DNA of 64,000 nucleotides, taken from the NCBI GenBank assembly GCA_963728875.1, contig CAVSLJ010000004.1:145778-209777 (forward strand), in the 5' to 3' direction. This document shows positions 1 through 8,034 of the stretch, in pieces; positions within the stretch are counted from its first letter, which is position 1, and the number at the start of each line of letters is the position of its first letter. Both the position numbers and the translations under genes were made by a program. The stretch is from DASUPK01 sp963728875 (GTDB taxonomy: Bacteria; Actinomycetota; Thermoleophilia; Solirubrobacterales; 70-9). The notes under the pieces are model-generated. The model was not told the origin of the DNA. It worked only from the letters and a program-made list of their open reading frames with translations, and made no database searches.

Positions 1-96
1 GAGATGAGCGAATGGGCGGCCGAGTTCTTCGAGCGTGCCGCCGACGATCTGGAACGCGTGAGATCCGGGGCGATCAGCGCCACCGGCGGGAGGTAG
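1..96 (+). CDS. 3' end of an upstream gene, product unknown
   Basis: An open frame enters from the left edge and stops with TAG at 94-96, two bases before the ATG of the MMPL exporter. The visible 31 residues are charged and helical (they include EWAAEFFERAADDLERV), which would suit the C-terminal helix of a small regulator such as a MarR or PadR protein, but this is only a guess. The tight spacing suggests translational coupling with the exporter. Confidence 0.5.
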   Translation, partial: EMSEWAAEFFERAADDLERVRSGAISATGGR

Positions 97-98
97 GA

Positions 99-2250
99 AT
101 GTTCAACGCACTCGCATCGCTTGCCCAGGGTCACGCCAAGCGGACCGTGATCTTCGCCGCCGTGTTCTTCGTCGTGGCCGGCGCGCTCGGAGGTGGTGTC
201 GCCGGCAAGCTCGCGCCCTACGGAGCGGACGATCCGTCGACCGAGAGTGTCCGGGCAACCGACCGCCTGCAGGACGACGGCTACCGCGATCCGAGCGTGA
301 TCGTTCTGCTCCAGGACACCGTGCCGACCACGCCGGCCGGGCAGCAGAAGATGCGGCGCATCGAGCAGCAGCTGCGTGCGAATCCCGAGGTCGCGCGCGT
401 CACCGGATACCTCGACACCGCCAGCCACGACTTCATCTCCGGAGCGGGCAACGCGACCTATATCGCAGTCAGCCTCAAGGCCACCGGCGACAAGGAACAG
501 CAGGACGCCGCCAAGGAGATCGCCGCCGAGCTCGACGGGCAACCGGGCGTCTCCGTTGGCGGCTTCGCCCTCGCCGAGGAGCAGGTCAACAAGCAGGTGG
601 AGAAGGACCTGCGAATGGCCGAGATGCTCGCCTTCCCCATCCTCTTCCTGCTCTCGCTGATCTTCTTCCGGAGCGCCGTCGCCGCGCTCCTGCCCCTGCT
701 GATCGGCGGGCTGGCGATCGTCGGCACCTTCCTGCTTCTGCAGCTGGCGAACGAGGCCGTGTCGGTCTCGATCTTCGCCATCAACCTGACCACGGGGCTC
801 GGCCTCGGATTGGCGATCGACTACAGCCTGTTCGTCGTCTCGCGCTACCGGGAGGAGATCGCCAAGTTCGGCCCCGGCGCCGAGGCGATGAAGCGAACGA
901 TGAACACCGCGGGCCGAACGGTCCTGTTCTCCTCGATCACGGTCGCGGTCGCGCTGGCCTCGCTGATGGTCTTCCCCCAGCGCTTCCTCTACTCGATGGG
1001 AATCGGCGGGGCCCTGGTCGCGCTTCTCGCCTCGTTCATCGCGCTGACGGTCCTGCCGGCCGTCCTCACCTTGCTCGGCAACCGCGTCAACGCCGGGGCG
1101 CCGAGCTTCCTGCAGCGGCGCGCCGAGCGTGACGCCACCGAGACCGAGTCGGGCTTCTGGTACCGGCTCTCGCGCTTCGTCATGCGCCGGCCGATCGGCA
1201 TCGCCACGGCGACCGCGGCCCTGCTGATCGTCCTCGGGATCCCCTTCTACTCGCTCAAGTTCACCTCGGTGGACGCCCAGGTGCTGCCCGAGAGCGCGAG
1301 CGCCCGGCAGGTCGACAACGTGATGCGGGCGCAGTTCCCGCCCTTCCACGACACGCCTCACATCCTGCTGGTGGAGCACGCCACGCCCGCCGCGCTCAAC
1401 ACGATCGAGCGCGACGTGGCGTCGGTGAGGGGCATCGCGGAGGTCCAGCCGCCGCAGCGCCTCGCCAACGGCGACGCGGTGATCTCGGCGTACTCGACCG
1501 AGAGCTACATCTCCGACTCGAGCCGCAACGCGGTCAAGCAGATCCGCGACCTGCCCGTCCCCGCCGGCTCGCAGCTGCTCGTGGCGGGGCGCAGCGGCCC
1601 ACTTCGTCGATCTCCAGCACAGCCTCGAGACGCATGCGCCCATCGCGCTGGCGATCGTGATCGCGGCGACCCTGATCGTCCTCTTCCTGATGACGGGATC
1701 GGTCGTGCTCCCGGTCAAGCAGCTGCTGATGAACGTGCTCAACCTGAGCGCGGTCTTCGGGATCCTGGTGTTCATCTTCCAGGACGGCCGGCTCGAGGGC
1801 CTGCTCGACTACCGCAGCCAGGGAGCGCTCGAACAGACGATGCCGATCCTGCTGTTCGCCGTCGTCTTCGGTCTCTCCACCGACTATGGGGTCTTCCTGC
1901 TCTCCCGGATCAAGGAGGCCCGCGACCACGGCGCGAGCGACTCCGAGTGCGTGGCGATCGGCCTGGAGCGGACCGGCCGGATCGTGACCGCCGCCGCGCT
2001 CCTCTTCGCGATCGCGATTGGCGCCTTCGCCACCTCGCAGATCATCTTCATCAAGGAGAACGGTGTCGGCACGGCCCTCGCGGTCCTGATCGACGCGAGC
2101 CTGATCCGGGCGCTGCTCGTCCCGTCGCTGATGGAGCTGCTCGGCCGCTGGAACTGGTGGGCGCCGAGACCGCTGCGGCGGCTGCACCACCGCTTCGGGC
2201 TGAGCGAGACCGACTACGGCGCCGCCGCTCCCCCCGACCTCTCAGCGTAA
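99..2250 (+). CDS. MMPL/RND family exporter (one frameshift)
   Basis: Membrane exporter of the MMPL branch of the RND superfamily, about 717 residues, expected to use the proton gradient to move lipids or hydrophobic molecules. The start is ATG 99 with GGAGG just upstream. The first half shows one N-terminal membrane helix, an extracellular domain, then a helix bundle with the motif AIDYSLFVVSRYREE. The second half repeats the plan with STDYGVFLLSRIKEA. The frame breaks once: at 1595-1600 the run GCGGCCC appears to hold one base too many. Removing it joins the residues ending LLVAGRS to AHFVDLQHSLETHAP and on to the stop at 2248-2250. The total length is 3n+1, as expected for one extra base. 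Substrate unknown. Confidence 0.85.
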
Positions 2251-2295
2251 GCGGCCGTGCATATGGCGGCGAGGGCCGCGGCTATGCTGGCGATC

Positions 2296-2529
2296 GTGAC
2301 CATCGCCACGGCCATCTTCCTGATCGCGATCGGCGCGATCCTGCGCTACGCGATCAACGTCCACTCCGACGTGATCAACATCCAGACCATCGGTCTGATC
2401 CTGATGATCGCCGGCGGCGCCGGCCTGGCGCTGTCGCTGCTCTACGAGCTCGTGCAGCAGGGTGGGCCTAAGGACAGGGACGATGCCCCGCCGCGCGGCG
2501 GGTACGACGACCCGACCCGCCGCATGTAG
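2296..2529 (+). CDS. Small two-helix membrane protein, DUF6458-like
   Basis: A 77-residue protein with two hydrophobic helices (about residues 3-21 and 27-48) and a polar tail rich in Asp, Gly and Arg. The pattern AIFLIAIGAILRYAI followed by IGLILMIAGGAG matches what I recall of the DUF6458 family, common in actinobacteria and of unknown function. The GTG at 2296 is chosen because the family begins just before the first helix; in-frame starts also exist at 2257 (GTG), 2263 and 2284 (ATG). No clear ribosome site decides between them. It follows the exporter by about 45 bases and may be co-transcribed. Confidence 0.65.
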   Translation: MTIATAIFLIAIGAILRYAINVHSDVINIQTIGLILMIAGGAGLALSLLYELVQQGGPKDRDDAPPRGGYDDPTRRM

Positions 2530-2574
2530 AGCGCGAAACGCTCGCCACGCGGCAGGCCGAGTCGGCCTACTCGG

Positions 2575-3162
2575 CTAGGGCGCCGGGCAGGTGAATGTGT
2601 TGTTGGCGGGGGCTCCGCCGCTGTCGCTGTATCTGGCGTTGTACCCATCCCCCGTGCCCGCCTGCGAATCGGTGAAGTGCGTGCTGTTCGCGCTCACGTA
2701 CTCGATGCTGTAGCTCGACCCATCGTTCCCGCCGTCCTGGTGACAGACGCCGAAACCGAACGCACGGTGCGCACCGAAGTTCAGATCGGTGAAGGTCTCA
2801 GTACCGGCCGAACCGGGCGTACCGGGCGAGAACGAACTGTTCGAGATCGGGTTCGAAACCGCCCTGCCCGTGCCTCCGCTCGGGTCAAAGACGTACAGGT
2901 CGTAGTCGGTGGAGTCTCCGCCACCCGACCAGGTCAGCGTCGCCCGAACCATCGAGATCGGGGCCGACGGGGCCGTCGTCGTCGAATTCTTCTTCTTGCA
3001 CTTCTTCTTCTTCTTCGCCGAGTGCGCCTTCTTCTTCTTGCACTTCTTCTTGGCAGCCACCGCTCCCCCGCCGGAGGCGCTCGCCGTCGCGCCGACCGTC
3101 GCCACCATCAGCGCCAGCGCGGCGATCAGTGCCAAACCAATGAGCCCCTTGTTCATTCGCAT
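2575..3162 (-). CDS. Secreted CKKKK-tract protein with beta-sandwich domain
   Basis: A 195-residue exported protein. Residues 1-30 form a signal peptide (MRMNKG, then a hydrophobic core ending near SASG). Residues about 36-62 are a lysine tract with cysteines (KKKCKKKKAHSAKKKKKC). The rest looks like a small beta-rich domain beginning RATLTWSGGGDSTDYDLYVF, with aspartates that recall the pre-peptidase C-terminal fold. AGGAGGGG precedes the ATG at a good distance. The next gene on the same strand (3260-3814) is a paralogue, so this is a tandem duplication. Function unknown. The Lys/Cys tract resembles those on many secreted proteins of Solirubrobacterales that I recall, where it may bind the cell envelope. 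Confidence 0.75.
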   Translation of the reverse strand: MRMNKGLIGLALIAALALMVATVGATASASGGGAVAAKKKCKKKKAHSAKKKKKCKKKNSTTTAPSAPISMVRATLTWSGGGDSTDYDLYVFDPSGGTGRAVSNPISNSSFSPGTPGSAGTETFTDLNFGAHRAFGFGVCHQDGGNDGSSYSIEYVSANSTHFTDSQAGTGDGYNARYSDSGGAPANNTFTCPAP

Positions 3163-3259
3163 CTAGAGATTCCCCTCCTAGGTTGACTGCGTTGACCCTA
3201 TCCCAGGCTCAGGCCGGGATCTACCCCCGGGGGGTCGCCGGCCCGCTGGCGCCCGCGAC

Positions 3260-3814
3260 TCAATGCGTGCAATAGCCCGAGGGAATCGGGGCCCCACCGG
3301 GGTAGTCGAAGTGGAAGCTGCTCCCCGGATTCTCGGAATCGCCATGAATTACGCCGTCGGCTGTCACGTAGGTGATCGTGAACGGAGTGTGGACCGAGCC
3401 GCCGACCGTGTAACAGACCCCGAAGCTGAGGTCCCGAGCCGCCTGCGGAGTGAACAGGCTGTCCGTGAACGTCTCGCTTCCCGCAGGTCCTGAGAAGTCC
3501 GGCGTGATCGAACTGAGCGGGATCGTGTCCGAGCCGTTTCCGGCGCGGTTGCCGTCCGCATCGAAGACGAACAGGTCCATGTCCACGTCATCGGCGCCGC
3601 CGTCCGACCAGGCCAGCGTCGCGCGGATGACCGGCGACCGCATCGCATCGGTCCTTCTCTTCTTGCAATTCTTCTTCTTCGCGGAGTGCTTCTTCTTGCA
3701 ATTCTTCGCCGCCTGCGAGGCTCCGGGCGCGGCGGTCGCGGTTCCAGCGATCGTGATCGCAAGGGCGAGCGCCGCAACCATGCAGGCGGCCGGGATCCCC
3801 TTGTTTTTTCTCAT
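3260..3814 (-). CDS. Secreted CKKK-tract protein, paralogue of its neighbour
   Basis: A 184-residue exported protein with the same plan as the product of 2575-3162: signal peptide (MRKNKG start, cleavage near TAAPG), a tract NCKKKHSAKKKNCKKRR, then a domain starting RATLAWSDGGADDVDMDLFV. Both share the ETFTD and SFGVCY/FGFGVCH segments, so two cysteine-containing strands are conserved outside the lysine tract. An AGGGGGAAC ribosome site sits before the ATG. It lies downstream of recR on the same strand with a 56-base gap. Function unknown. Confidence 0.75.
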   Translation of the reverse strand: MRKNKGIPAACMVAALALAITIAGTATAAPGASQAAKNCKKKHSAKKKNCKKRRTDAMRSPVIRATLAWSDGGADDVDMDLFVFDADGNRAGNGSDTIPLSSITPDFSGPAGSETFTDSLFTPQAARDLSFGVCYTVGGSVHTPFTITYVTADGVIHGDSENPGSSFHFDYPGGAPIPSGYCTH

Positions 3815-3870
3815 TGTGTTCCCCCTGATCGAGTCAGATGGTTGTCAGTACCACCTGGATACGGGGGCCT

Positions 3871-4461
3871 CTACGAGAGAGATTGCCTTCCCGCCAGCGC
3901 CTTGCCGAGTGTCACCTCGTCGGCGTGCTCGAGGTCGGCGCCGACCGGCAGCCCACTCGCGAGCCTGGTCACGGTCACACGGCCGCGCAGGGCATCCGCG
4001 ATGTGGAGCGCGGTGGCCTCTCCGGTCGTGGTCGGGTTGGTGGCCAGCACGATCTCATCGACCTCGCCGTCGACGCGGTCGATCAGCTCGGCGATCCGCA
4101 GGTCCTCGGGATCGATGCCGTCGATCGGCGAGAGCGCCCCGCCGAGCACGTGGTAGAGGCCGCGGTACTCGCCGGTCCGCTCGATCGGAATCACGTCCGC
4201 GGGCTCCTCGACCACGCAGATCACCGATTGGTCGCGGCGTGCGTCCTCGCAGATCCGGCAGCGCGGCCCCTCGGCGAGATTGAAGCAGACCTCGCAGAGC
4301 CCGACCTTCTCCTTCACCTCGCGAATGGCATCCGCGAGACCGATGGCATCGGCGTCGTCAGCCCGCAGAATGTGAAAGGCAAGCCGCTGCGCCGTGCGCT
4401 GCCCGATTCCCGGGAGCTTGGAGAGCTCGGCGATCAGCTGGCTGATCGGACCTGCGTACAT
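3871..4461 (-). CDS. recR: Recombination protein RecR
   Basis: RecR, 196 residues, the usual size; it works with RecF and RecO in loading RecA at gapped DNA. The N-terminal helix-hairpin-helix is visible (KLPGIGQRTAQRLAFHIL). A zinc finger follows with four cysteines (CEVCFNLAEGPRCRIC, about residues 57-72). The Toprim domain then shows the acidic VVEEP motif and the ATNPTTTGEATALHIA segment. It is the last gene of the dnaX-ybaB-recR block, an arrangement widespread in bacteria. The start codon is ATG at 4461. Confidence 0.97.
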   Translation of the reverse strand: MYAGPISQLIAELSKLPGIGQRTAQRLAFHILRADDADAIGLADAIREVKEKVGLCEVCFNLAEGPRCRICEDARRDQSVICVVEEPADVIPIERTGEYRGLYHVLGGALSPIDGIDPEDLRIAELIDRVDGEVDEIVLATNPTTTGEATALHIADALRGRVTVTRLASGLPVGADLEHADEVTLGKALAGRQSLS

Positions 4462-4488
4462 GCTGAGAGCGTAGGGACCGGAGTGGCT

Positions 4489-4827
4489 CTACATCCCGGG
4501 CAGACCGGGAAGTCCTCCGCCGCCGCCACCGAGCCCGGCGATCCCACCCATGCGGCTGGCGGCGAGCTCCTGCGCCGACCGAAGAGCCTCGTTGACCGCT
4601 GCGGCGACCATGTCCTGCAGCATGTCGACGTCCTCGGGGTCCACGGCCTCGGGGTCGATCTTGATCTCACGCAGCTGCATGTCGCCGGTCATCGTCACCT
4701 TCACCATGCCCCCGCCTGCGCTCGCCTCGACGACCTCGTTCTTGAGCTGCTCCTGCGCCTTGGCCATTTCGGCCTGCATCTGCTGGGCCTGCTTGAGGAT
4801 CTGGTTCATGTTGGGCCCCTGTGGCAT
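4489..4827 (-). CDS. ybaB: YbaB/EbfC family nucleoid-associated protein
   Basis: A 112-residue DNA-binding protein of the YbaB/EbfC family, which forms dimers and coats DNA. Seen here are the N-terminal amphipathic helix (MNQILKQAQQMQAEMAKAQE), the conserved GGGMVKVTMTGDMQLREIKI core and the acidic helix LQDMVAAAVNEAL. The tail is glycine-rich. The start is ATG 4827, which overlaps the TGA of dnaX as TGATG, so translation is coupled; a TTG one codon earlier is less likely. It sits between dnaX and recR, the classic position. Confidence 0.95.
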   Translation of the reverse strand: MPQGPNMNQILKQAQQMQAEMAKAQEQLKNEVVEASAGGGMVKVTMTGDMQLREIKIDPEAVDPEDVDMLQDMVAAAVNEALRSAQELAASRMGGIAGLGGGGGGLPGLPGM

Positions 4828-6560
4828 CAACCGGCCTCGCTTTCGCGCTCTTCGTCGGGGACGACCTCGGTTGCGTCGAAGTTGTCCTTGATCAAATCGA
4901 CCTTCTCGTCCTCGCTGAGCTCAGTCTCCGTCTCGGGAGCCCCGGCGGGCTCGTCACCTTCGATCAGCTCGTAGGTCGGCCGCATTCTGGTGCCGACGAT
5001 CAGCGTGATCGCCTCCGTCATCCGCTCGACGTTCGGCGCGGCCTCGGCCTTCTTCTTGTTGAACTTCGCCGATGAAGGGAAGCCAATCCGGACCATCGAC
5101 CGCTCTTGATCGATCTCCAGCGGCCGTGCTTCATCAAACAGCGTGGATAGCATCGCGGACCCCGAGTCCCTGAAGTGGTCGACAATCGCGGGCCAGGCCT
5201 CGACGACCCGCTCGATCTCGACGGTGGCGGTGGCTACCGATGCCTCGGGCTCCGGCTCCTCTGAAGCGGCCTCCTCCACGGGCGGCGGGGCCGGGGAAGC
5301 GTTCTCAGCAGGCAGGGCCGGCGCTGGATCCGGAGTTTCGGGCTCGGCCGAAATTGAGCCGGCCATCGGACTGCGGGAGCCTGCTGAGCCCGCTTCCCCG
5401 CCCCCGCCGCCGGTCAACCTCGACTCCAGGGACTCGATACGGCGCAGCAGGGCCTCACGGGAAGAGTCCAGGGACGGCGTCGACACCTTGAGCAGCGCCA
5501 CTTCGAGGGTCAGGCGCGGATCATCGCCTTCCCGCATTGCTGCAACGGCCGCACTGAGCGAATCGATCGCTCCGACCAGCTTGGCGTCGTCCAACTTCTT
5601 GGCCTGTTCAGCAAGCCGCTCGGGTTGCGCAACGGTCACCGTGAAGGACTCGGGCACCGCGCCGGTGGCCCTGGCGACCAGCAGCTGCCGCAGATGCGCA
5701 ATCAGGTCCCGCGCGAACTGGCCGGGATCGCGACCAGACCGGGAGAGGGCCTCAACTGATTCGAGTGCGGCCTTCGCATCGCCCGAGGCGAGCGCGTCGG
5801 TCGTGTCGAAGAGGAGCTCCGCATCGGCTGCGCCGAGCACCTCGACCACCTCGTCGGTCGTCACCGAGTCGCCCCCGAAGGCGACGAGCTGGTCCAGCGT
5901 GCCCAGGGCGTCTCGGAAGCTTCCGGTGGCTGAGCGAGAGATCAGCGCGACGGCGCCGTCCTCCACCTGGATGGACTCCGCAGCGGCGACTCGGCGGACC
6001 ACCTTGGCGATCTGCTCCAGCGACGGGCGCTGGAAGTCGAAGCGCTGGCAGCGGTCGACGATCGTCGCCATCACCTTCTGGGGCTCGGTGGTCGCCAGGA
6101 CGAAGACCGTGTTGGGGGGCGGCTCCTCCAGAGTCTTGAGGAAGGCGTTCCACGCCTCCTTGGTGAGCATGTGGGCCTCGTCGAGGATGTAGACCTTCCA
6201 CTTCCCCGCCGCCGGCGCGAAGCCGACGCGCTCCCGCAGTTCGCGGATGTCGTCCACAGAGCGGTTCGACGCTGCGTCCATCTCGATCACGTCCAGCGAG
6301 GTGCCGGCAGCGATCGTCCGACACGGCTCGCATTCGCCGCAGGGAGTCAGCGTCGGTCCGTGGACACAGTTGAGCGACCGGGCCAGGATCTTCGCCATCG
6401 AGGTCTTCCCGGTGCCCCGGGAGCCGACGAACAGGTAGGCGTGATGGACGCGCCCCTTCTCCACGGCGTTGGAGAGGGTGCGCACGATGTGCTCCTGCCC
6501 GACCACCTCCGAGAAGCTCTGCGGGCGGTGGCGGCGGTAAAGAGAGGCTGCTTCGACCAC
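4827..6560 (-). CDS. dnaX: DNA polymerase III subunit gamma/tau
   Basis: Clamp-loader ATPase of DNA polymerase III, 577 residues, GTG start. The AAA+ core carries Walker A (GSRGTGKTSMAKI, about residue 47), a four-cysteine zinc module (CVHGPTLTPCGECEPC), the Walker B DEAH motif (VYILDEAHML) and the sensor TTEPQKV. The C-terminal half is Pro/Ala/Glu-rich and then folded, as in tau. I saw no A-rich slippery heptamer of the Escherichia coli kind, so a separate gamma form is not evident. It heads the dnaX-ybaB-recR run. Confidence 0.97.
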   Translation of the reverse strand: MVEAASLYRRHRPQSFSEVVGQEHIVRTLSNAVEKGRVHHAYLFVGSRGTGKTSMAKILARSLNCVHGPTLTPCGECEPCRTIAAGTSLDVIEMDAASNRSVDDIRELRERVGFAPAAGKWKVYILDEAHMLTKEAWNAFLKTLEEPPPNTVFVLATTEPQKVMATIVDRCQRFDFQRPSLEQIAKVVRRVAAAESIQVEDGAVALISRSATGSFRDALGTLDQLVAFGGDSVTTDEVVEVLGAADAELLFDTTDALASGDAKAALESVEALSRSGRDPGQFARDLIAHLRQLLVARATGAVPESFTVTVAQPERLAEQAKKLDDAKLVGAIDSLSAAVAAMREGDDPRLTLEVALLKVSTPSLDSSREALLRRIESLESRLTGGGGGEAGSAGSRSPMAGSISAEPETPDPAPALPAENASPAPPPVEEAASEEPEPEASVATATVEIERVVEAWPAIVDHFRDSGSAMLSTLFDEARPLEIDQERSMVRIGFPSSAKFNKKKAEAAPNVERMTEAITLIVGTRMRPTYELIEGDEPAGAPETETELSEDEKVDLIKDNFDATEVVPDEERESEAG

Positions 6561-6631
6561 GAATCGAGTCTATCCCCCGGCCTCGGCGTGTCCCGCGCGG
6601 CGCAGGGTGAGGTTCCGGAAACTCCGGGCGA

Positions 6632-6991
6632 TCAGGTGCAGCTGACCCCGAGGTCCGCGACGACGTTCTTCGGGACCAGGGCGTAGAGGCTCGAGCAGTC
6701 GAAGCTGCTGCCGGCGGTGACGAAGCGCCAGTGGCCGACGGACTTCCGTACGACGGTCACGCCGTTGCTCCCGAACGGGTTGCAGTCCTTGGGCCCGGGG
6801 CGAAAGGAGACCGCGCCCCATTTCGGCTTCTTCGTCTCGGTCGAAACCCTCACCCGCGCGCACTTCGCCGGCAGGTCGACCACTCGCGCGATCCGCACCT
6901 TCTCCTTGTGGGTCGGCTTCCGGTCGGCGTTCGCCACCCCCGCGACGAGAAAGGCGGCGACGGCGAGGCCGGCGAACGTGATCCCACGCAC
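6632..6991 (-). CDS. Small secreted protein, unknown function
   Basis: A 119-residue protein with a signal peptide (MRGITFAGLAVAAFLVAGVANA, cleavage after residue 22). The mature part is about 97 residues and basic, with four cysteines (near CARVRV, DCNPFG, DCSSLY and the C-terminal SCT) that could form two disulfides. I recognise no family. It lies between dnaX and another secreted protein gene, all on the minus strand, in the stretch separating dnaX from the SRP RNA gene. Confidence 0.6.
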   Translation of the reverse strand: MRGITFAGLAVAAFLVAGVANADRKPTHKEKVRIARVVDLPAKCARVRVSTETKKPKWGAVSFRPGPKDCNPFGSNGVTVVRKSVGHWRFVTAGSSFDCSSLYALVPKNVVADLGVSCT

Positions 6992-7012
6992 GCCGCGGAG
7001 CCTATACGGGCG

Positions 7013-7579
7013 CTACTTCTTCTTCTTCTTGCACTTCTTGGCCGCGGAGGCCGAGCGCTTCTTCTTCTTGCACTTCTTGGCCGTCGTGGTGGTTCCCGTT
7101 CCCGTTCCCGTAGCGACGCCGATGCCCTTCAGGGCGACCTTCACCGGGGTTCCGGATGGACTGGTCGTAGTGCTCAGGGTGCCGTTCACGGCGCCGCCCA
7201 AGGTCGGCGTGAAGGTGACCTGGAGCGCGCAGGTGTCGACACCGGGGAACATCGCGGTGACTAGGACTCCGCTTCTGGCAGCGCAGGCGTCGGTACTCGG
7301 GACGATGGCGAATCCGGGGCCCGTCGTGGTGATGGCTCCGTAATTGTGGACGCCGGCCCCGGGAAAGGCGCATGGTGAGGGGGGCACACCGGTGGGGGCG
7401 TCGCAGGTGGCGACGAGCGTGAAGGTCTGCGGGTCGCTCTTGGTCCCAACGCTCCGGCTGCCGAAATCCGCGCTCGCCTTGTCCCAGAAATCGGCCGCAT
7501 TCGCCGCCGGTGCGGCGGCCGCCAGCATCGTCCCGCCCAGCAGCGCAGCGCACACGGCTCTACTCAAGGTTCGTCTCAC
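7013..7579 (-). CDS. Secreted protein, ASH-like domain and CKKKK tail
   Basis: A 188-residue exported protein. The GTG at 7579 is chosen because it follows GAGGGAGCGAAGG and leads straight into a signal peptide (VRRTLSRAVCAALLGG, cleavage near ANAADF). The mature domain resembles choice-of-anchor/ASH-type beta domains: it opens with FGSRSVGTKSDPQTFTL and ends with a strand VKVALKGIGV. Four cysteines lie within it. The C-terminus is a Thr/Gly linker and two tracts, KKCKKKK and KKCKKKKK, right at the end. Function unknown; probably held at the cell surface. Confidence 0.7.
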   Translation of the reverse strand: MRRTLSRAVCAALLGGTMLAAAAPAANAADFWDKASADFGSRSVGTKSDPQTFTLVATCDAPTGVPPSPCAFPGAGVHNYGAITTTGPGFAIVPSTDACAARSGVLVTAMFPGVDTCALQVTFTPTLGGAVNGTLSTTTSPSGTPVKVALKGIGVATGTGTGTTTTAKKCKKKKRSASAAKKCKKKKK

Positions 7580-7703
7580 CCTTCGCTCCCTCGTCTGGCT
7601 TTTGGCGCCGCGGCCTGGTTGGGCCGGGCGAAGAAGGGTCACCCTATTTCGATGGACGACCCTGGCGCATCGGGAGTTTTCCGCAGATCAGCGAACGAAA
7701 AAT

Positions 7704-7975
7704 GGACCGTGCACCCGTCCTCGAGACGAGGCTCCCGGGCGTGTCCCCCGCTGTTGGCTCGGGTCAGGCTTGCCTGCATCACATGTCGGCTACCGCTTAA
7801 GGCTGCTTCCTTCCGGATCTGACCTGGTTCACAGGCCGACATTGCGCAGGACCTGGCCTTCAACGCCGCCTGCGGCGGCCCGGCTCCGAGGGCCGGTCCC
7901 TCGTAAGGGAATTCAGCTCCGCTTGAGCGGGTTGCGGATTACAGGGCACCGCTAATTCCCCGCCTAGCACGGTCC
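7704..7975 (-). ncRNA. ffs: Signal recognition particle RNA, large bacterial type
   Basis: A 272-nt SRP RNA on the minus strand. The diagnostic tetraloop domain reads ATCCGGAAGGAAGCAGC, flanked by AACCAGGTCAG. The 5' part carries the Alu-domain sequence GCGGTGCCCTGTAATCCGC, which only the large type has. The ends pair perfectly: GGACCGTGC at the 5' end (7967-7975) with GCACGGTCC at the 3' end (7704-7712). A T run (ATTTTT) follows the 3' end and suits an intrinsic terminator. Length and end sequences closely match the Bacillus subtilis scRNA I recall. It lies upstream of dnaX, as scr does in Bacillus. Confidence 0.95.
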
Positions 7976-7982
7976 ACGGAGC

Positions 7983-7988
7983 AGTCTA
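7983..7988 (-). promoter_or_regulatory. Likely -10 box of the SRP RNA promoter
   Basis: TAGACT on the minus strand lies seven bases before the predicted 5' end of the SRP RNA, the normal -10 spacing. No good -35 hexamer is found 17 bases further up, so the box rests on position and partial match only. Confidence 0.4.
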
Positions 7989-8034
7989 GTAGTGGGGATT
8001 CATTTCTTGGCGCAAACGGCCGATAGATGCGGGG

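Noticed and set aside
2980..3060. Runs of TTC/CTT triplets like a microsatellite or CRISPR-like repeat
   Set aside because: They are AAG codons of the lysine tracts in the secreted proteins; the same is seen near 3660, 7020 and 30330. There is no spacer structure.
4827..6560. Programmed frameshift in dnaX
   Set aside because: No A-rich slippery heptamer with a following hairpin was seen, so no separate gamma product is claimed.
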